The position numbers were made by a program, and so were the translations under genes. Below the pieces are notes generated by a model, which worked only from the letters and a program-made list of their open reading frames with translations, made no database searches and was not told the origin of the DNA. From positions 1-64,000 of the forward strand of contig MEOG01000124.1 of assembly GCA_001769125.1 (NCBI GenBank): a DNA stretch of 64,000 bases, given 5' to 3'. How positions within the stretch are numbered: position 1 is the first letter of the stretch; every line of letters starts with the position of its first letter. Shown in pieces: positions 35,499-45,209 of the stretch. This DNA comes from Bacteroidetes bacterium GWF2_35_48. GTDB lineage: Bacteria; Bacteroidota; Bacteroidia; Bacteroidales; GWF2-35-48.

Positions 35499-36407
35499 AT
35501 GAAAAACAGAAGTTTAGTTTCCATTGAAGATTACAGCAAAGAAGAATACATGAAAATTCTTGCTCTTGCTGAAAAATTTGAAGCCAATCCGGTTCAGAAC
35601 ATTTTAAATGGCAAAGTAGTAGCTACTTTATTTTTTGAACCTTCAACCCGTACAAGGTTAAGCTTTGAAAGTGCCGTAAATAAATTAGGAGGAAGAGTAA
35701 TTGGTTTTTCTGACACAAGCTCAACAAGTGTTTCAAAGGGCGAATCGCTGAAAGATACAATCAAAACAGTTGCAAATTACAGCGACCTTATTGTAATGCG
35801 ACACCCGATAGAAGGCAGCTCGCGTTATGCCAGCGAGGTTTCAAGGGTTCCTATTATCAATGCAGGTGATGGAGCAAACCAACATCCCACTCAAACGCTT
35901 CTTGATTTGTATTCGATTAACAAAACTCAGGGGAAGCTCGACAATTTGCATATTTTCCTTATCGGGGATTTAAAATATGGAAGAACCGTACACTCTCTTA
36001 TTATTTCTTTAGTTGATTTTAACCCTACATTTTATTTTATATCGCCAAAAGAATTAATGATTCCCGGCGAATACAAACTCATGCTTGACAGAAAAGGAAT
36101 CAAATATTCAGAGCACCTTGATTTTACAGATATTGTTGAGAAGGCAGATATTATTTACATGACCCGCATTCAGAAAGAACGCTTTTCTGACCCGATGGAA
36201 TACGAAAAAACAAAAAATTCGTATGTGTTAAAAAATAACATGCTTGCAAATGCAAAATCGAATCTTAAAATATTGCACCCGCTTCCAAGAGTAAATGAAA
36301 TTAATACCGATGTGGATGATACCGAACAGGCCTATTATTTCACTCAGGCACTGAATGGGGTGTATGTGCGACAGGCAATCATGACATCTATTTTTGGGTT
36401 GTTGTAA
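35499..36407 (+). CDS. pyrB: aspartate carbamoyltransferase catalytic chain
   Basis: A 302-residue enzyme that joins carbamoyl phosphate and aspartate in UMP synthesis. The carbamoyl-phosphate loop is FFEPSTRTRLSFESAVNKLGG (about 45-65), SSTSVSKGESLKDT is the 80s loop, and VMRHP, NAGDGANQHPTQTLLDLYSI and HPLPRVNEI are the remaining signatures. The start MKNRSLVSIEDYS was chosen because it matches the family's usual N-terminus; a longer in-frame start upstream lacks support. A TACTTTTG -7-like box is at 35474-35481. No regulatory chain gene (pyrI) is adjacent. Confidence 0.94.
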   Translation: MKNRSLVSIEDYSKEEYMKILALAEKFEANPVQNILNGKVVATLFFEPSTRTRLSFESAVNKLGGRVIGFSDTSSTSVSKGESLKDTIKTVANYSDLIVMRHPIEGSSRYASEVSRVPIINAGDGANQHPTQTLLDLYSINKTQGKLDNLHIFLIGDLKYGRTVHSLIISLVDFNPTFYFISPKELMIPGEYKLMLDRKGIKYSEHLDFTDIVEKADIIYMTRIQKERFSDPMEYEKTKNSYVLKNNMLANAKSNLKILHPLPRVNEINTDVDDTEQAYYFTQALNGVYVRQAIMTSIFGLL

Positions 36408-36439
36408 ATAGGATTGGGATTGTGGATATTGACATGTGG

Positions 36440-36459
36440 ATACGTTGCATGCAACGTAT
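36440..36459. repeat. 20-bp perfect palindrome between pyrB and truA
   Basis: ATACGTTGCATGCAACGTAT is a perfect palindrome that touches the truA stop codon. It is close in form to the CGTTCCATGGAACG palindromes at 14621 and 31979. Confidence 0.7.
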
Positions 36460-37215
36460 TTACATGCCATACATGCCATCAGGATATTCAATGTCTGTTA
36501 AAAATAAACCTTGCGGTGGCACAGATTGACCGGCATTGCAGCGATTTTTATCTTCAATAATTTTTCTAAAGTCATTGAGTGATATTTTTTTATGCCCTAC
36601 ATCTAAAAGCGTTCCTACAATGGCTCGTACCATATTTCGTAAAAAACGATCAGCCTGAATTGTAAAAACAAAAACGCCCTTCTCCTGCTCTTCCCAAACA
36701 GCTTTCATAATTTTACAATTATTGGTTTTTGTGTCAGAATGCAATTTGCTGAAACTTGTAAAATCGGAATATTCAAATAAAATCATTGCAGCACTGTTCA
36801 TTAATCCGATATCAAGAGGATGAAAAAAATAAGCAGCAAAATCAAGCATAAATGGATTCTTTTCAGTACAAAGAAAATACTGATACGTTCGTGAAATGGC
36901 ATCAAAGCGGCTATGGGCTTCAGATGGAACAGGAAAAATAGTTTTCACTGAAATATCCTTAGGCAAAAAAGAATTCAATTTAAAACACAATTGCAAAAGA
37001 TCAAATTCTACTTCGCTGTCAAAATGTGCAACAAAATATTTGGCGTGAACACCTGTATCTGTGCGGCCTGCACCAATTGTTTCCATTTCTGAATTTAACA
37101 AAAGGCTTAAGACCTTATCTAAAGTACCCTGTATTGTTACTGCATTTTTTTGCAATTGCCACCCGTGATAATTTTTGCCTAAATACGAAAGTTCTATAAA
37201 GTATCTGGTTTTCAA
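36460..37215 (-). CDS. truA: tRNA pseudouridine synthase A
   Basis: A 251-residue enzyme that makes pseudouridine at positions 38-40 of tRNA anticodon arms. Seen: ELSYLGKNYHGWQLQKNAVTIQGTLDKVL at the N-terminus, then the catalytic-Asp motif GAGRTDTGVHAKYFVAHFD (Asp near residue 54), RTYQYFL, and RFLRNMVRAIVGTLLDVG near the C-terminus. Length is normal for the family. A TAAATTTG -7-like box is at 37249-37256 on this strand. It converges with pyrB. Confidence 0.94.
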   Translation of the reverse strand: MKTRYFIELSYLGKNYHGWQLQKNAVTIQGTLDKVLSLLLNSEMETIGAGRTDTGVHAKYFVAHFDSEVEFDLLQLCFKLNSFLPKDISVKTIFPVPSEAHSRFDAISRTYQYFLCTEKNPFMLDFAAYFFHPLDIGLMNSAAMILFEYSDFTSFSKLHSDTKTNNCKIMKAVWEEQEKGVFVFTIQADRFLRNMVRAIVGTLLDVGHKKISLNDFRKIIEDKNRCNAGQSVPPQGLFLTDIEYPDGMYGM

Positions 37216-37319
37216 GATTTTTCAAAAAAATATTTTGTGTTTTATATGCAAATTTACAAATTTATTTTCCCTTTATTAAAAATAATCATTAGTTTTGTTA
37301 TTCTTATGAAGATTTAATA

Positions 37320-39854
37320 ATGCGTTACACTCTTAATATTCTGATATTTTTCATCCTGATAGGAGTTAATTCTGTTGCCATTTCTGCAATAGATCCAAAG
37401 CAGGAAATTGACAGTCTTGAGAATAAACTGAAATCAGCAAAAGGTAATCAAGCTATATCAATTATTAATCAACTTGCCGATAAATACAGGGTTTTTAATG
37501 TTGATAAAAGTATTGAGATGGCAAACGAAGCACTTGAAAAATCTAAAAAGGCAGGCAATGAAAAAGAACAGGCTGATGCGCTGAATAATCTCGGAAAATC
37601 TGCTGTAGCAAAAGAAAAATTAAATGAAGCTATTAATTATTTTCAATGGTCATTTGATTTGAGTAATAAATCAAAGTATGTTGAAGGAATATCAAAATCG
37701 CTTAATAATATTTGCTTTGTTTATGGCAGGCTGAGAGATTTTCCGAAAGTAGAAGAATATCATAAAAAAGCGATAAAAATTCTTAAAGAACTTGAAAGCA
37801 AAGAAGAATTAGGAAATATCTATCTTTCATTTGGTGATGCATATAAAAGAAACAGCCAGCCCGACAAAGCAAAAGAATGTTTTGAAAGTGCCCTTGCAAA
37901 CTACAATATTGTAAATAACAAAGAAAAAATCGCTCAAACAAACGATAATCTCGGTGGTATTTATATTGAATGGAGCGATTATGCAAAAGCTATAAAATAC
38001 CTGAACACATCTCTTGAATTAAGAAAACAAGTTGGCGATAAACAAAAAATTATTTCCACACAAAGTATTCTTGGTTATGCTTATTCTCTGAAAGGAGATT
38101 TTGAAAAAGCAATTTCTTTTTATCAGGAAAATCTGAAACTTTCACAAGAAATAAATTACGGTCCCGGTATAGCCAATTCCTACAACAGCATCGCACCCAT
38201 TTACATCAAAATGAACCAGTATGAAAAAGCAATTGAATATTTCGAAGAAGCGCTTGGCATCTACGAACAAATGGGAGCTTCCGGAAAAGAAATTGCCGGC
38301 TGTATGAATAATTTGGGTAATGCATATAAAGAATTAAATGACAGAAAAAAAGCGATTGAGTACTATGAAAAAGCTTTAGGTATACTTGAAGAATCAGGCG
38401 CAAATAATTCAGAGCTTGCTACATTACTTGTTAATATTGGCGATGAATACGAAAAATCTGAAAAAAATAATAAAGCACTTGAATTTTATCAAAAAGCGTT
38501 TCGCCTTCATGAAGATGTAGGGAATAAAGAAGGTATGGCAAATTCTCTATTTCATATTGGTTCTATAAATATAAAGATTAAAAACTTCCATTCAGCACTT
38601 GAGCAATTCAACAAAAGCCTGAGTATTTCTCAGGAAATAAATTCACAATCGCTCATATTAAGTAATCTTCAGAAAATTTCAGATACTTACAAAGCGATGG
38701 GCAACTACGACAAAGCGCTTGAATATAAAGACCAATATATGATGGTCAAAGAAATTATGTTTAATAAAGAGCTCAACGGACAGGTTGCTGAATTGCAAAC
38801 AAAATTTGATATGGGGAAAAAGCAGCACCAGATTGAATTAATGCAGAAAGAAAGCGAAGTTCAGGCTACACGACAAAAATTTATTGTAATAGCATCCATT
38901 ATTGGCTTACTTACCTTAATTGTTACTGTTTTCTTCATGTACAACCGCTACCGGATGAAGAAAAAATCGCATGCTGCGCTTGAAATCCGCAACCAGCAAA
39001 TTATGCAGCAAAAGGAAGAAATTGAAGCACAACGAGACGAGATCGAACACCAGAAAGAACTTATTGAAGAGGCAAATCATGAGGTTATGGACAGCATACG
39101 TTATGCGAAACGAATACAGTCTGCCGTGCTTCCAAGCAAAGAATTTCTTGATAATCTTTCGCACGAACATTTTATTATTTTCAAGCCTAAAGATATTGTT
39201 TCAGGAGATTTCTACTGGATGACAAAACGTAATGAGTGGACTATAATTGTTGCTGCAGACTGTACGGGACACGGTGTTCCGGGAGCATTTATGAGCATGC
39301 TGGGCATTAGTTTCTTTAATGAAATTATTGCAAAACCCCACGTTCAACATGCAGGGCAGGCACTTGATGAACTTCGTACGCTTATCATAAAATCATTGCA
39401 GCAAAAAGGAATTCCTGGCGAACAAAAAGACGGAATGGATCTGGTGTTTTTAGCTATTAATGAGGAAACAATGACGCTGGAATTTGCCGGAGCCAATAAC
39501 TCTATGTTTCACTTGCGTAACGGAGAGTTAACAGAATATAAAGCAGACAAGCAGCCGATTGCCATTTATATTGACATGAAACCCTTCACAAATCATATTG
39601 TGGAATTGCAGAAAGGCGATGTGATTTATATGGCTTCAGATGGCTACCAGGATCAGTTTGGCGGTCCCAAGGGGAAAAAATTCATGATCAAACAAATGAA
39701 AAATATGTTTGTCGAACACTATGCCAAACCCATGGAAGAACAAGGTAGAATCTTCGATCAAACATTTTCAGACTGGCTTGCATATATTGACCCTGTAACC
39801 AATCAACCCTTTACACAGATAGATGACGTAATTCTTATCGGTGTTCGGATTTAA
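37320..39854 (+). CDS. TPR-TM-SpoIIE sensor phosphatase
   Basis: An 844-residue membrane protein. A signal peptide (LNILIFFILIGVNSVAIS) is followed by about nine TPRs spanning 50-470 (ALNNLGKSAVAKEKLNEAINYFQWSF, YNSIAPIYIKMNQYEKAIEYFEEAL). A TM is near 525-545 (FIVIASIIGLLTLIVTVFFMY), then a coiled coil (IMQQKEEIEAQRDEIEHQKE). The C-terminal PP2C/SpoIIE domain has SGDFYWM, DCTGHGVPGAFMSMLG, QKDGMDLVFLA and MASDGYQDQFGGPKGKK. The last domain is closely similar to that of the propeller phosphatase at 17025-20867. The periplasmic TPRs probably sense a protein partner. Confidence 0.92.
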   Translation: MRYTLNILIFFILIGVNSVAISAIDPKQEIDSLENKLKSAKGNQAISIINQLADKYRVFNVDKSIEMANEALEKSKKAGNEKEQADALNNLGKSAVAKEKLNEAINYFQWSFDLSNKSKYVEGISKSLNNICFVYGRLRDFPKVEEYHKKAIKILKELESKEELGNIYLSFGDAYKRNSQPDKAKECFESALANYNIVNNKEKIAQTNDNLGGIYIEWSDYAKAIKYLNTSLELRKQVGDKQKIISTQSILGYAYSLKGDFEKAISFYQENLKLSQEINYGPGIANSYNSIAPIYIKMNQYEKAIEYFEEALGIYEQMGASGKEIAGCMNNLGNAYKELNDRKKAIEYYEKALGILEESGANNSELATLLVNIGDEYEKSEKNNKALEFYQKAFRLHEDVGNKEGMANSLFHIGSINIKIKNFHSALEQFNKSLSISQEINSQSLILSNLQKISDTYKAMGNYDKALEYKDQYMMVKEIMFNKELNGQVAELQTKFDMGKKQHQIELMQKESEVQATRQKFIVIASIIGLLTLIVTVFFMYNRYRMKKKSHAALEIRNQQIMQQKEEIEAQRDEIEHQKELIEEANHEVMDSIRYAKRIQSAVLPSKEFLDNLSHEHFIIFKPKDIVSGDFYWMTKRNEWTIIVAADCTGHGVPGAFMSMLGISFFNEIIAKPHVQHAGQALDELRTLIIKSLQQKGIPGEQKDGMDLVFLAINEETMTLEFAGANNSMFHLRNGELTEYKADKQPIAIYIDMKPFTNHIVELQKGDVIYMASDGYQDQFGGPKGKKFMIKQMKNMFVEHYAKPMEEQGRIFDQTFSDWLAYIDPVTNQPFTQIDDVILIGVRI

Positions 39855-40030
39855 TATAAGTCCGCCAATAAAAACTTATTTTTCGCCACAAAATTACAAA
39901 ATTGCAAAACTTCACGAACTTGTCTGCCGAAGCCAGAGTACAGGCAGGTTATGACTTTTTGTATTTATAGGATTTTCGGAGTAGACTCAAGGAGTTTTGG
40001 ATTGATACACCGTTTAAAAAGTAGAAGCTG

Positions 40031-40131
40031 ATGAAACAAGAAAATGCTATTAAAATATTTGAAGAAAAAAAAGTACGGAAGTTTGGGATAGAGTACAGGA
40101 GAAATGGTACATTTCAATAATTGATGTAATA
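40031..40131 (+). pseudogene. frameshifted fragment of a Bro-N/antirepressor-type phage protein
   Basis: MKQENAIKIFEEKKVRK from an ATG at 40031 continues, after a one-base deletion, as VWDRVQEKWYISIIDVIEIS. Together these match the N-terminus of phage antirepressor/Bro-N family proteins (xIFexKkVRkVWDxexexWYFSIvDVIevL). The frame breaks at AAGTTTGGG where AAGGTTTGG would keep it. The rest is missing; the GIY-YIG gene (opposite strand) overlaps the end. Confidence 0.6.
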
Positions 40132-40353
40132 GAAATTTCTGCTTTTCCACGATTTTATTTCGCATTCTCTTTTTAAAGATGCTATTTTTGTTTCATAACT
40201 CTCATAATACACTAACGCCCAATCTCCTGTTTTTCCTGTGTATCCACTATGGTTCGTATTGTGTTTTTTCAGCCTTTCTGCAATATCTTGCGTTACACCA
40301 ATGTAGTACTTATCCCTATTTCCTGAATATAATATGTAAGTGAAATAACTCAT
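40114..40353 (-). CDS. GIY-YIG family endonuclease-like protein
   Basis: A 79-residue protein that is nearly all one GIY-YIG domain: FTYILYSGNRDKYYIGVTQDIAERLKKHN, then YTGKTGDWALVYYE, then the Glu region SLKRECEIKSWKSR. It matches the short UPF0213/YhbQ-like class seen in many bacteria. The ATG at 40353 gives the usual MSYFTYILYS start; an ATG at 40371 would add six residues. Function in the cell is uncertain (DNA repair or selfish). It ends inside the antirepressor remnant and starts 40 bp from tRNA-Val. Confidence 0.85.
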   Translation of the reverse strand: MSYFTYILYSGNRDKYYIGVTQDIAERLKKHNTNHSGYTGKTGDWALVYYESYETKIASLKRECEIKSWKSRNFYYINY

Positions 40354-40393
40354 ATAAAGAAAAAACCCCACTAATGCAGGGTCTTTTGTCTTG

Positions 40394-40468
40394 TGGGAAC
40401 TACTGGGGTCGAACCAGTGACCCCCTGCTTGTAAGGCAGGTGCTCTAAACCAACTGAGCTAAGCTCCC
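40394..40468 (-). tRNA. tRNA-Val (anticodon TAC)
   Basis: A 75-nt cloverleaf on the minus strand. The acceptor arms GGGAGCT / AGTTCCC pair with one G-T, the D-stem is GCTC/GAGC with loop AGTTGGTTTA, the anticodon arm is CTGCCTTACAAGCAG with TAC, and the T-arm is ACTGG-TTCGACC-CCAGT. CCA is not encoded. Confidence 0.95.
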
Positions 40469-40677
40469 TTTAAAGAGGATGCAAAAATAAAGCTAAATTT
40501 CATCTTTCCAAAAAATTATCGAGAAATTTTTATCTTAAATTTAATGCCATAATTATCAGGATTTTAGATTCTGCAAATGTTCAATAGTTTACTTTTGATC
40601 TATTTGTTAAATCCTAAAAACAGGATAATTTTTGATATAAAAATTGAAAAAAAGCCTTGTTTATCCGGGTCTTTTAT

Positions 40678-43600
40678 TTATCTGATAACAGTTACAGTTC
40701 CCGTTTGTGGTTCTGATCCATCATTTAGGTTTAGAATATACACATAAGAACCAGTTGTTACTTCATTCCCATTGTATGTCCCGTCCCATGGTTCAGTAAA
40801 ATATTTTTCTGACTGGAAAATCATTAATCCCCATCTGTTGTATATTTCAACCTTTGCTTTTGGATACAAATCAATATGTTTTAAAATCCATTTATCATTT
40901 TTCCCATCTCCGTTGGGCGAGAATGCTGTTGGAATATCAAGGCAGGTTTTATCAATGGTTTCTACAATAATTGTTTCTGTTTTTGTACAGGAATTTGCAT
41001 CAGTTATTGTAACCATGTAGGTTCCGGCAATAAGACCTGAAGCTGTAGCATTTGTCGCTCCGTTTGACCAGAGATATGAATACGGAGCTGTTCCATTAGA
41101 TGCAATCACACTGGCTATTCCATCATTATTTCCAATGCAACTCGCGGGAGTACTGTCGTGAGCAGCTATCATTGATACAGGCTGAAGAACAATTGCGGAT
41201 GCTGTATCAGAACATCCATTTGCATCAGAAACTGTAACTTCATATAATCCTGCTATTAGATTTACTGCAACAGAATCAGCCTGACCATTAGACCATGCAA
41301 AGTTATACGGAGAAGTCCCTCCGTTGCCAACAGCCATAATTGAGCCATCTGCAAAGCCATAACAAGAAGCAGGTGTAACCGTCAATGAAACTGCAATATC
41401 AACATCGGAAGATGTTATAATTACAGAATCGGATACAATACAATTATTATTATCGCTTACTGTTACATAGTATGTTCCTGCTGTCAGATTAACAGCAATC
41501 GAATCATTAGTAACAGGGCTGGTTGACCATATAAATGAATATGGGAGTGTTCCACCGGAAACATCTACCCATGCGCTTCCATCGCTTCCTCCCGGACACA
41601 ATACTGGACTTGAAAAAATCGAGTCAATAGAAACAGGCAGCGGTTGAGATAAAAATACATTACTTACATACGTGCATCCGTTCTGATCGCTTACAGTAAC
41701 GGAATAATTATCTGAAACCAAGCCTGTGGCAGTTTGTATCGTTTGCGGTGGTGTAGTACTCCATATATAAGAAAAAGTACCTGTTCCGCCTGAAGCATTC
41801 ATCGTAGCTGTACCATTTGTTCCTCCAAAACAAGAAATATTTGTTTGTGTTAAAGTTCCAGTAATTGCAGCAGGTTCTGTTAGTGTAATCAGTGTATCTG
41901 CATGACAACTTCCTGCATCTTCAATAAAAATATCATAAGTACCGCTACCCAAGCCTGTAAAAGTATTATTAGGAAACAATTGTTGTCCATTATTAATACT
42001 GTATAAAACAGCATCGCCGGAATAAATAGTAATCTGACCATCTGTAGAACCAAAACAATTTGCATTGCTCACAACAATACTGTCTATTACAGGTTCGGTT
42101 AAGCTTGTTATTGTTGTCGGCATTGATGTCTGACAATTATTGCCATCCCTTACAATAATAACATAAACACCAATATCTAATCCTGAATAATTAATAGCAG
42201 AAGAAAAATTAGCACCATTATTTATTGAATATTGTAAAGGATTTGTCCCATTAGCATAAATATCAATTGTTGCATTGGGAGTCGCACAGCTTGTTACCTG
42301 TGTAGTAATAACAGAGTCAATATCCGGAGCAGGATTAATCGTAAGAACCATTGTATCCCTTGTAAATGTGCATGGACCGGCAGGATCGTCGGAGGTAATA
42401 ATCAATTGAACAACTCCCGCAGTAATATCAGCAACAGAAGGAGTATACATCGGGTGCAAGGTATTCGGATTATTGAACGATCCGGTACCGCCGGAAACCC
42501 AGTTTACACCCGTAGCACTTCCACTCATGGAGCTTGAAGAAATTGTAAAGGAAGCCCCTTCACAAATTGCAGCATCAACACCAGCATAAACAACAGGGGC
42601 AGCATTTATTAATAAAATCATTTGATTCGCAGAAGCATTGCAGGGTCCGGCAGGATCATTTGTTGTAATCGTAAGTATTACATTTCCCGCACTTATATCC
42701 TGAGGAGAAGGAGTATAAACAGGTGTAGGAGAATGAACATCGTCAAAACTACCGTTTCCTGAAGTAGTCCACGTATACGAAGTTGTACTGCCGGAAGTAT
42801 TTGCCGTTAAACTATGCTGCCATCCTTCGCAAATCGTTGCATCTGTACCGGCATTGATAACAGCAGGTTGGAATATTGTCAATACTACAGTATCGGTGGC
42901 AGCATTACAAACTCCATCTGGATCATTCGTTGTAACGATTAACACGGCAGTTCCATTTGTGATATCATTTGTGCCGGGAGTATATACAGCAGATGTTGCG
43001 GGACCGCTGAAAGAGCCATTTCCAAGCGAGCTCCATGTTAGAAATGTTGCTGCGCCGCCCATGCTTGCTGTGATATTTGCTGTTGTATCTCCGCAAATAT
43101 TTTGGTCGGGGCTTGCCGTAACAATAGGTGCTGCTTCTATTGTTACAGATGCAGAAGATTGAGCCTGCGCACATCCTCCCGATGCTTCAATTGTATTTGT
43201 TACTGCATAAATACCGGGTAAGCTTGTGTTCAAATCTATAACTCCGGTACTTGTATTCATAAATGTCAAACCAGCAGGTGATGCAGAAAAGACACCGGCA
43301 CTGCCAGTAGTAAATGAAGGAGATGGATTTGTTTCGCTCTGACAATAGGGCCCGTTATAAGAAAAAGATGCGTCAAATCCAGACGTTACTAATACCGTAA
43401 CAGAAGAACCGTTAGAACAAGAGCCACCTGTAGTGTAAGTAACAGTATAGGTTATTCCTGTTGTGCTTGCAGTTAGATTAATTTCGCCCGTTGAACTATT
43501 TATTGACAGCCCCGCAGGAGTTGAAGAATAGCTGCCACCGAGCGTTACAGAAGTTGGAGAAGGATTCGATCCTGTCTGGCAAAAAGTACCGGAAGCATAC

Positions 43601-45189
43601 GAAAAACTGGCATCATCAAGACCTGTGATGGTAAGCGTCATAAAATCAGCTGCAGAAGCGCAAGAACCCGAACCCGTTATTGTCAACGTTACACTTCCTG
43701 CAGCAATGTCATTCGCGCCGGGTGTATACGTTGGACTTGCAACAGAAGTGCTTGAGAAACTTCCGTCTCCTGATGTAGACCAAAAAATTGTTGTTGCGCT
43801 TCCTCCAATAGAAGCGCCTGAAATAGTGTGCGTGCTACCGGAGCAAATACTCGCATTATTTCCAGCTTCTGCTGTAGCAAGTGGAGTAACAGTAATTGCA
43901 TTTGTTTGTATTGCCTGACAGTTGCTTGCTGAACCAACAGTATACGTAACATTAACAGCTCCTGATAATCCGCTTGGATTAAATGTATTTCCACTGACAC
44001 CGCTTCCTGACCATGTTCCACCTGTATTTCCTGTAATATAATTATTCAAATTAATACTTCCATTCGACTCGCAAATAGTGCCGGGTGAAGTCCACGCTGC
44101 ATTCCAGGGATTATTAACAGTAATTGACTGTGATTGGCTTCCAGTGCAGAGATATGCGCCTGAACCCTGATTATTCCAATTGTAAGTAATTTGATAAGTA
44201 CCGGGACCGGCAGTAGAAGGGCTGAACAAACATACCCCCCAGTCGGATGTTCCAAAACCTGCTGTTGAAGGAGATATTGACCATGTACCCTGCCCCTGTG
44301 GACTCCATGGACCGTAAGTTGTACATCCGGTTGGCGTGATTCCACTTGCATGCGTATAGCCATTTCCATCGTACACGACCCATTCCATGGGCGCAGTACC
44401 ACCTGTATTGCAAACCTGTATTGTATAATCTGATGTAGGACTCATAAAAGCCCCTGTTGCATAAACGGTAAGTACTGTATTCACATCCAAGGGCCCTTGA
44501 GTATAAATTGATGCACCATCTTCATAAATAGTAATACTGTTTAATGCAGCATTATCATGGCTATGAAACTGAAAAAATAATGTGGGATAAATGGGTCCGC
44601 CAGCTACAGATGAATCATTTGCATAAAAATATAAATCAGCAGTATTGCAGTCTACAGAAGAAGGAATAGTTGTCGGACTTGTGTTATTTTCATGAAATCC
44701 AACCATAGGGCATGTTGGTGGGACAAATGTAATATTCCAGTTAACAATGGATCCTGCATCAGAAGATGTATAATCAATAACATGAAGACGCCATGTCCCA
44801 TTAGGATTTAAGCCTGTTGGCAAACTTTGTTGAGGAATAAAACTGCCTGTGAAGGGAGGAGCTCCACTTGTAATGCTTGTGGATGCGTTAATACTAAATG
44901 TTGTATTTGTAAAATTATCTCCACTGCCTCCAACTTCTGAACACAGCAAATGCTCATTATTCAGTGGGTCTACTATGAAAATATCTAAATCAGAAACCCA
45001 TGTATGTGTAATATTGATTGTAAGCTGCGAGAGGGTTGCCGTAGGCGGTATAGCACTCACTACAATATCAGAATATACCCCATTCACATTTCCATCTGGA
45101 ATAGGATAAGATGTATTATTATAAAAAGTATTTTGCGCAGATACTTTTATACATGCTAAAACAAGAATAAAAAGAATTATTGATTTCAT
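40678..45189 (-). CDS. giant T9SS-type adhesin with P-domain, Ig/HYR-like repeats and SprB repeats
   Basis: A 1503-residue secreted protein. A signal peptide (LFILVLACIKVSA) precedes a proprotein-convertase-type P-domain (about 25-160: SQLTINITHTWVSDLDIFIVDP, NPNGTWRLHVIDYTSSDAG). Many repeats follow of the form GPCNAxxDtMxLTIxxAPxVxAGxDAxICeG (about 440-950). After that come SprB-type repeats (GGTLPYSFIWSTSPVTNDS, GTAPYSYLWSNGATNATASGL) to about 1400. A gliding-motility-associated C-terminal domain ends it (AFSPNGDGKNDKWILKH, KVEIYNRWG, WDGTYNGNEVTTGSYVYIL). It is probably exported by T9SS and surface-attached. A 110-residue gene lies 20 bp upstream on the same strand. Confidence 0.88.
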   Translation of the reverse strand: MKSIILFILVLACIKVSAQNTFYNNTSYPIPDGNVNGVYSDIVVSAIPPTATLSQLTINITHTWVSDLDIFIVDPLNNEHLLCSEVGGSGDNFTNTTFSINASTSITSGAPPFTGSFIPQQSLPTGLNPNGTWRLHVIDYTSSDAGSIVNWNITFVPPTCPMVGFHENNTSPTTIPSSVDCNTADLYFYANDSSVAGGPIYPTLFFQFHSHDNAALNSITIYEDGASIYTQGPLDVNTVLTVYATGAFMSPTSDYTIQVCNTGGTAPMEWVVYDGNGYTHASGITPTGCTTYGPWSPQGQGTWSISPSTAGFGTSDWGVCLFSPSTAGPGTYQITYNWNNQGSGAYLCTGSQSQSITVNNPWNAAWTSPGTICESNGSINLNNYITGNTGGTWSGSGVSGNTFNPSGLSGAVNVTYTVGSASNCQAIQTNAITVTPLATAEAGNNASICSGSTHTISGASIGGSATTIFWSTSGDGSFSSTSVASPTYTPGANDIAAGSVTLTITGSGSCASAADFMTLTITGLDDASFSYASGTFCQTGSNPSPTSVTLGGSYSSTPAGLSINSSTGEINLTASTTGITYTVTYTTGGSCSNGSSVTVLVTSGFDASFSYNGPYCQSETNPSPSFTTGSAGVFSASPAGLTFMNTSTGVIDLNTSLPGIYAVTNTIEASGGCAQAQSSASVTIEAAPIVTASPDQNICGDTTANITASMGGAATFLTWSSLGNGSFSGPATSAVYTPGTNDITNGTAVLIVTTNDPDGVCNAATDTVVLTIFQPAVINAGTDATICEGWQHSLTANTSGSTTSYTWTTSGNGSFDDVHSPTPVYTPSPQDISAGNVILTITTNDPAGPCNASANQMILLINAAPVVYAGVDAAICEGASFTISSSSMSGSATGVNWVSGGTGSFNNPNTLHPMYTPSVADITAGVVQLIITSDDPAGPCTFTRDTMVLTINPAPDIDSVITTQVTSCATPNATIDIYANGTNPLQYSINNGANFSSAINYSGLDIGVYVIIVRDGNNCQTSMPTTITSLTEPVIDSIVVSNANCFGSTDGQITIYSGDAVLYSINNGQQLFPNNTFTGLGSGTYDIFIEDAGSCHADTLITLTEPAAITGTLTQTNISCFGGTNGTATMNASGGTGTFSYIWSTTPPQTIQTATGLVSDNYSVTVSDQNGCTYVSNVFLSQPLPVSIDSIFSSPVLCPGGSDGSAWVDVSGGTLPYSFIWSTSPVTNDSIAVNLTAGTYYVTVSDNNNCIVSDSVIITSSDVDIAVSLTVTPASCYGFADGSIMAVGNGGTSPYNFAWSNGQADSVAVNLIAGLYEVTVSDANGCSDTASAIVLQPVSMIAAHDSTPASCIGNNDGIASVIASNGTAPYSYLWSNGATNATASGLIAGTYMVTITDANSCTKTETIIVETIDKTCLDIPTAFSPNGDGKNDKWILKHIDLYPKAKVEIYNRWGLMIFQSEKYFTEPWDGTYNGNEVTTGSYVYILNLNDGSEPQTGTVTVIR

Positions 45190-45209
45190 AGTACTTATTG
45201 TTGTTCGGT

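Noticed and set aside
43625-43918. Plus-strand frames inside the giant adhesin gene
   Set aside because: Shadows of a repeat-rich gene on the other strand.
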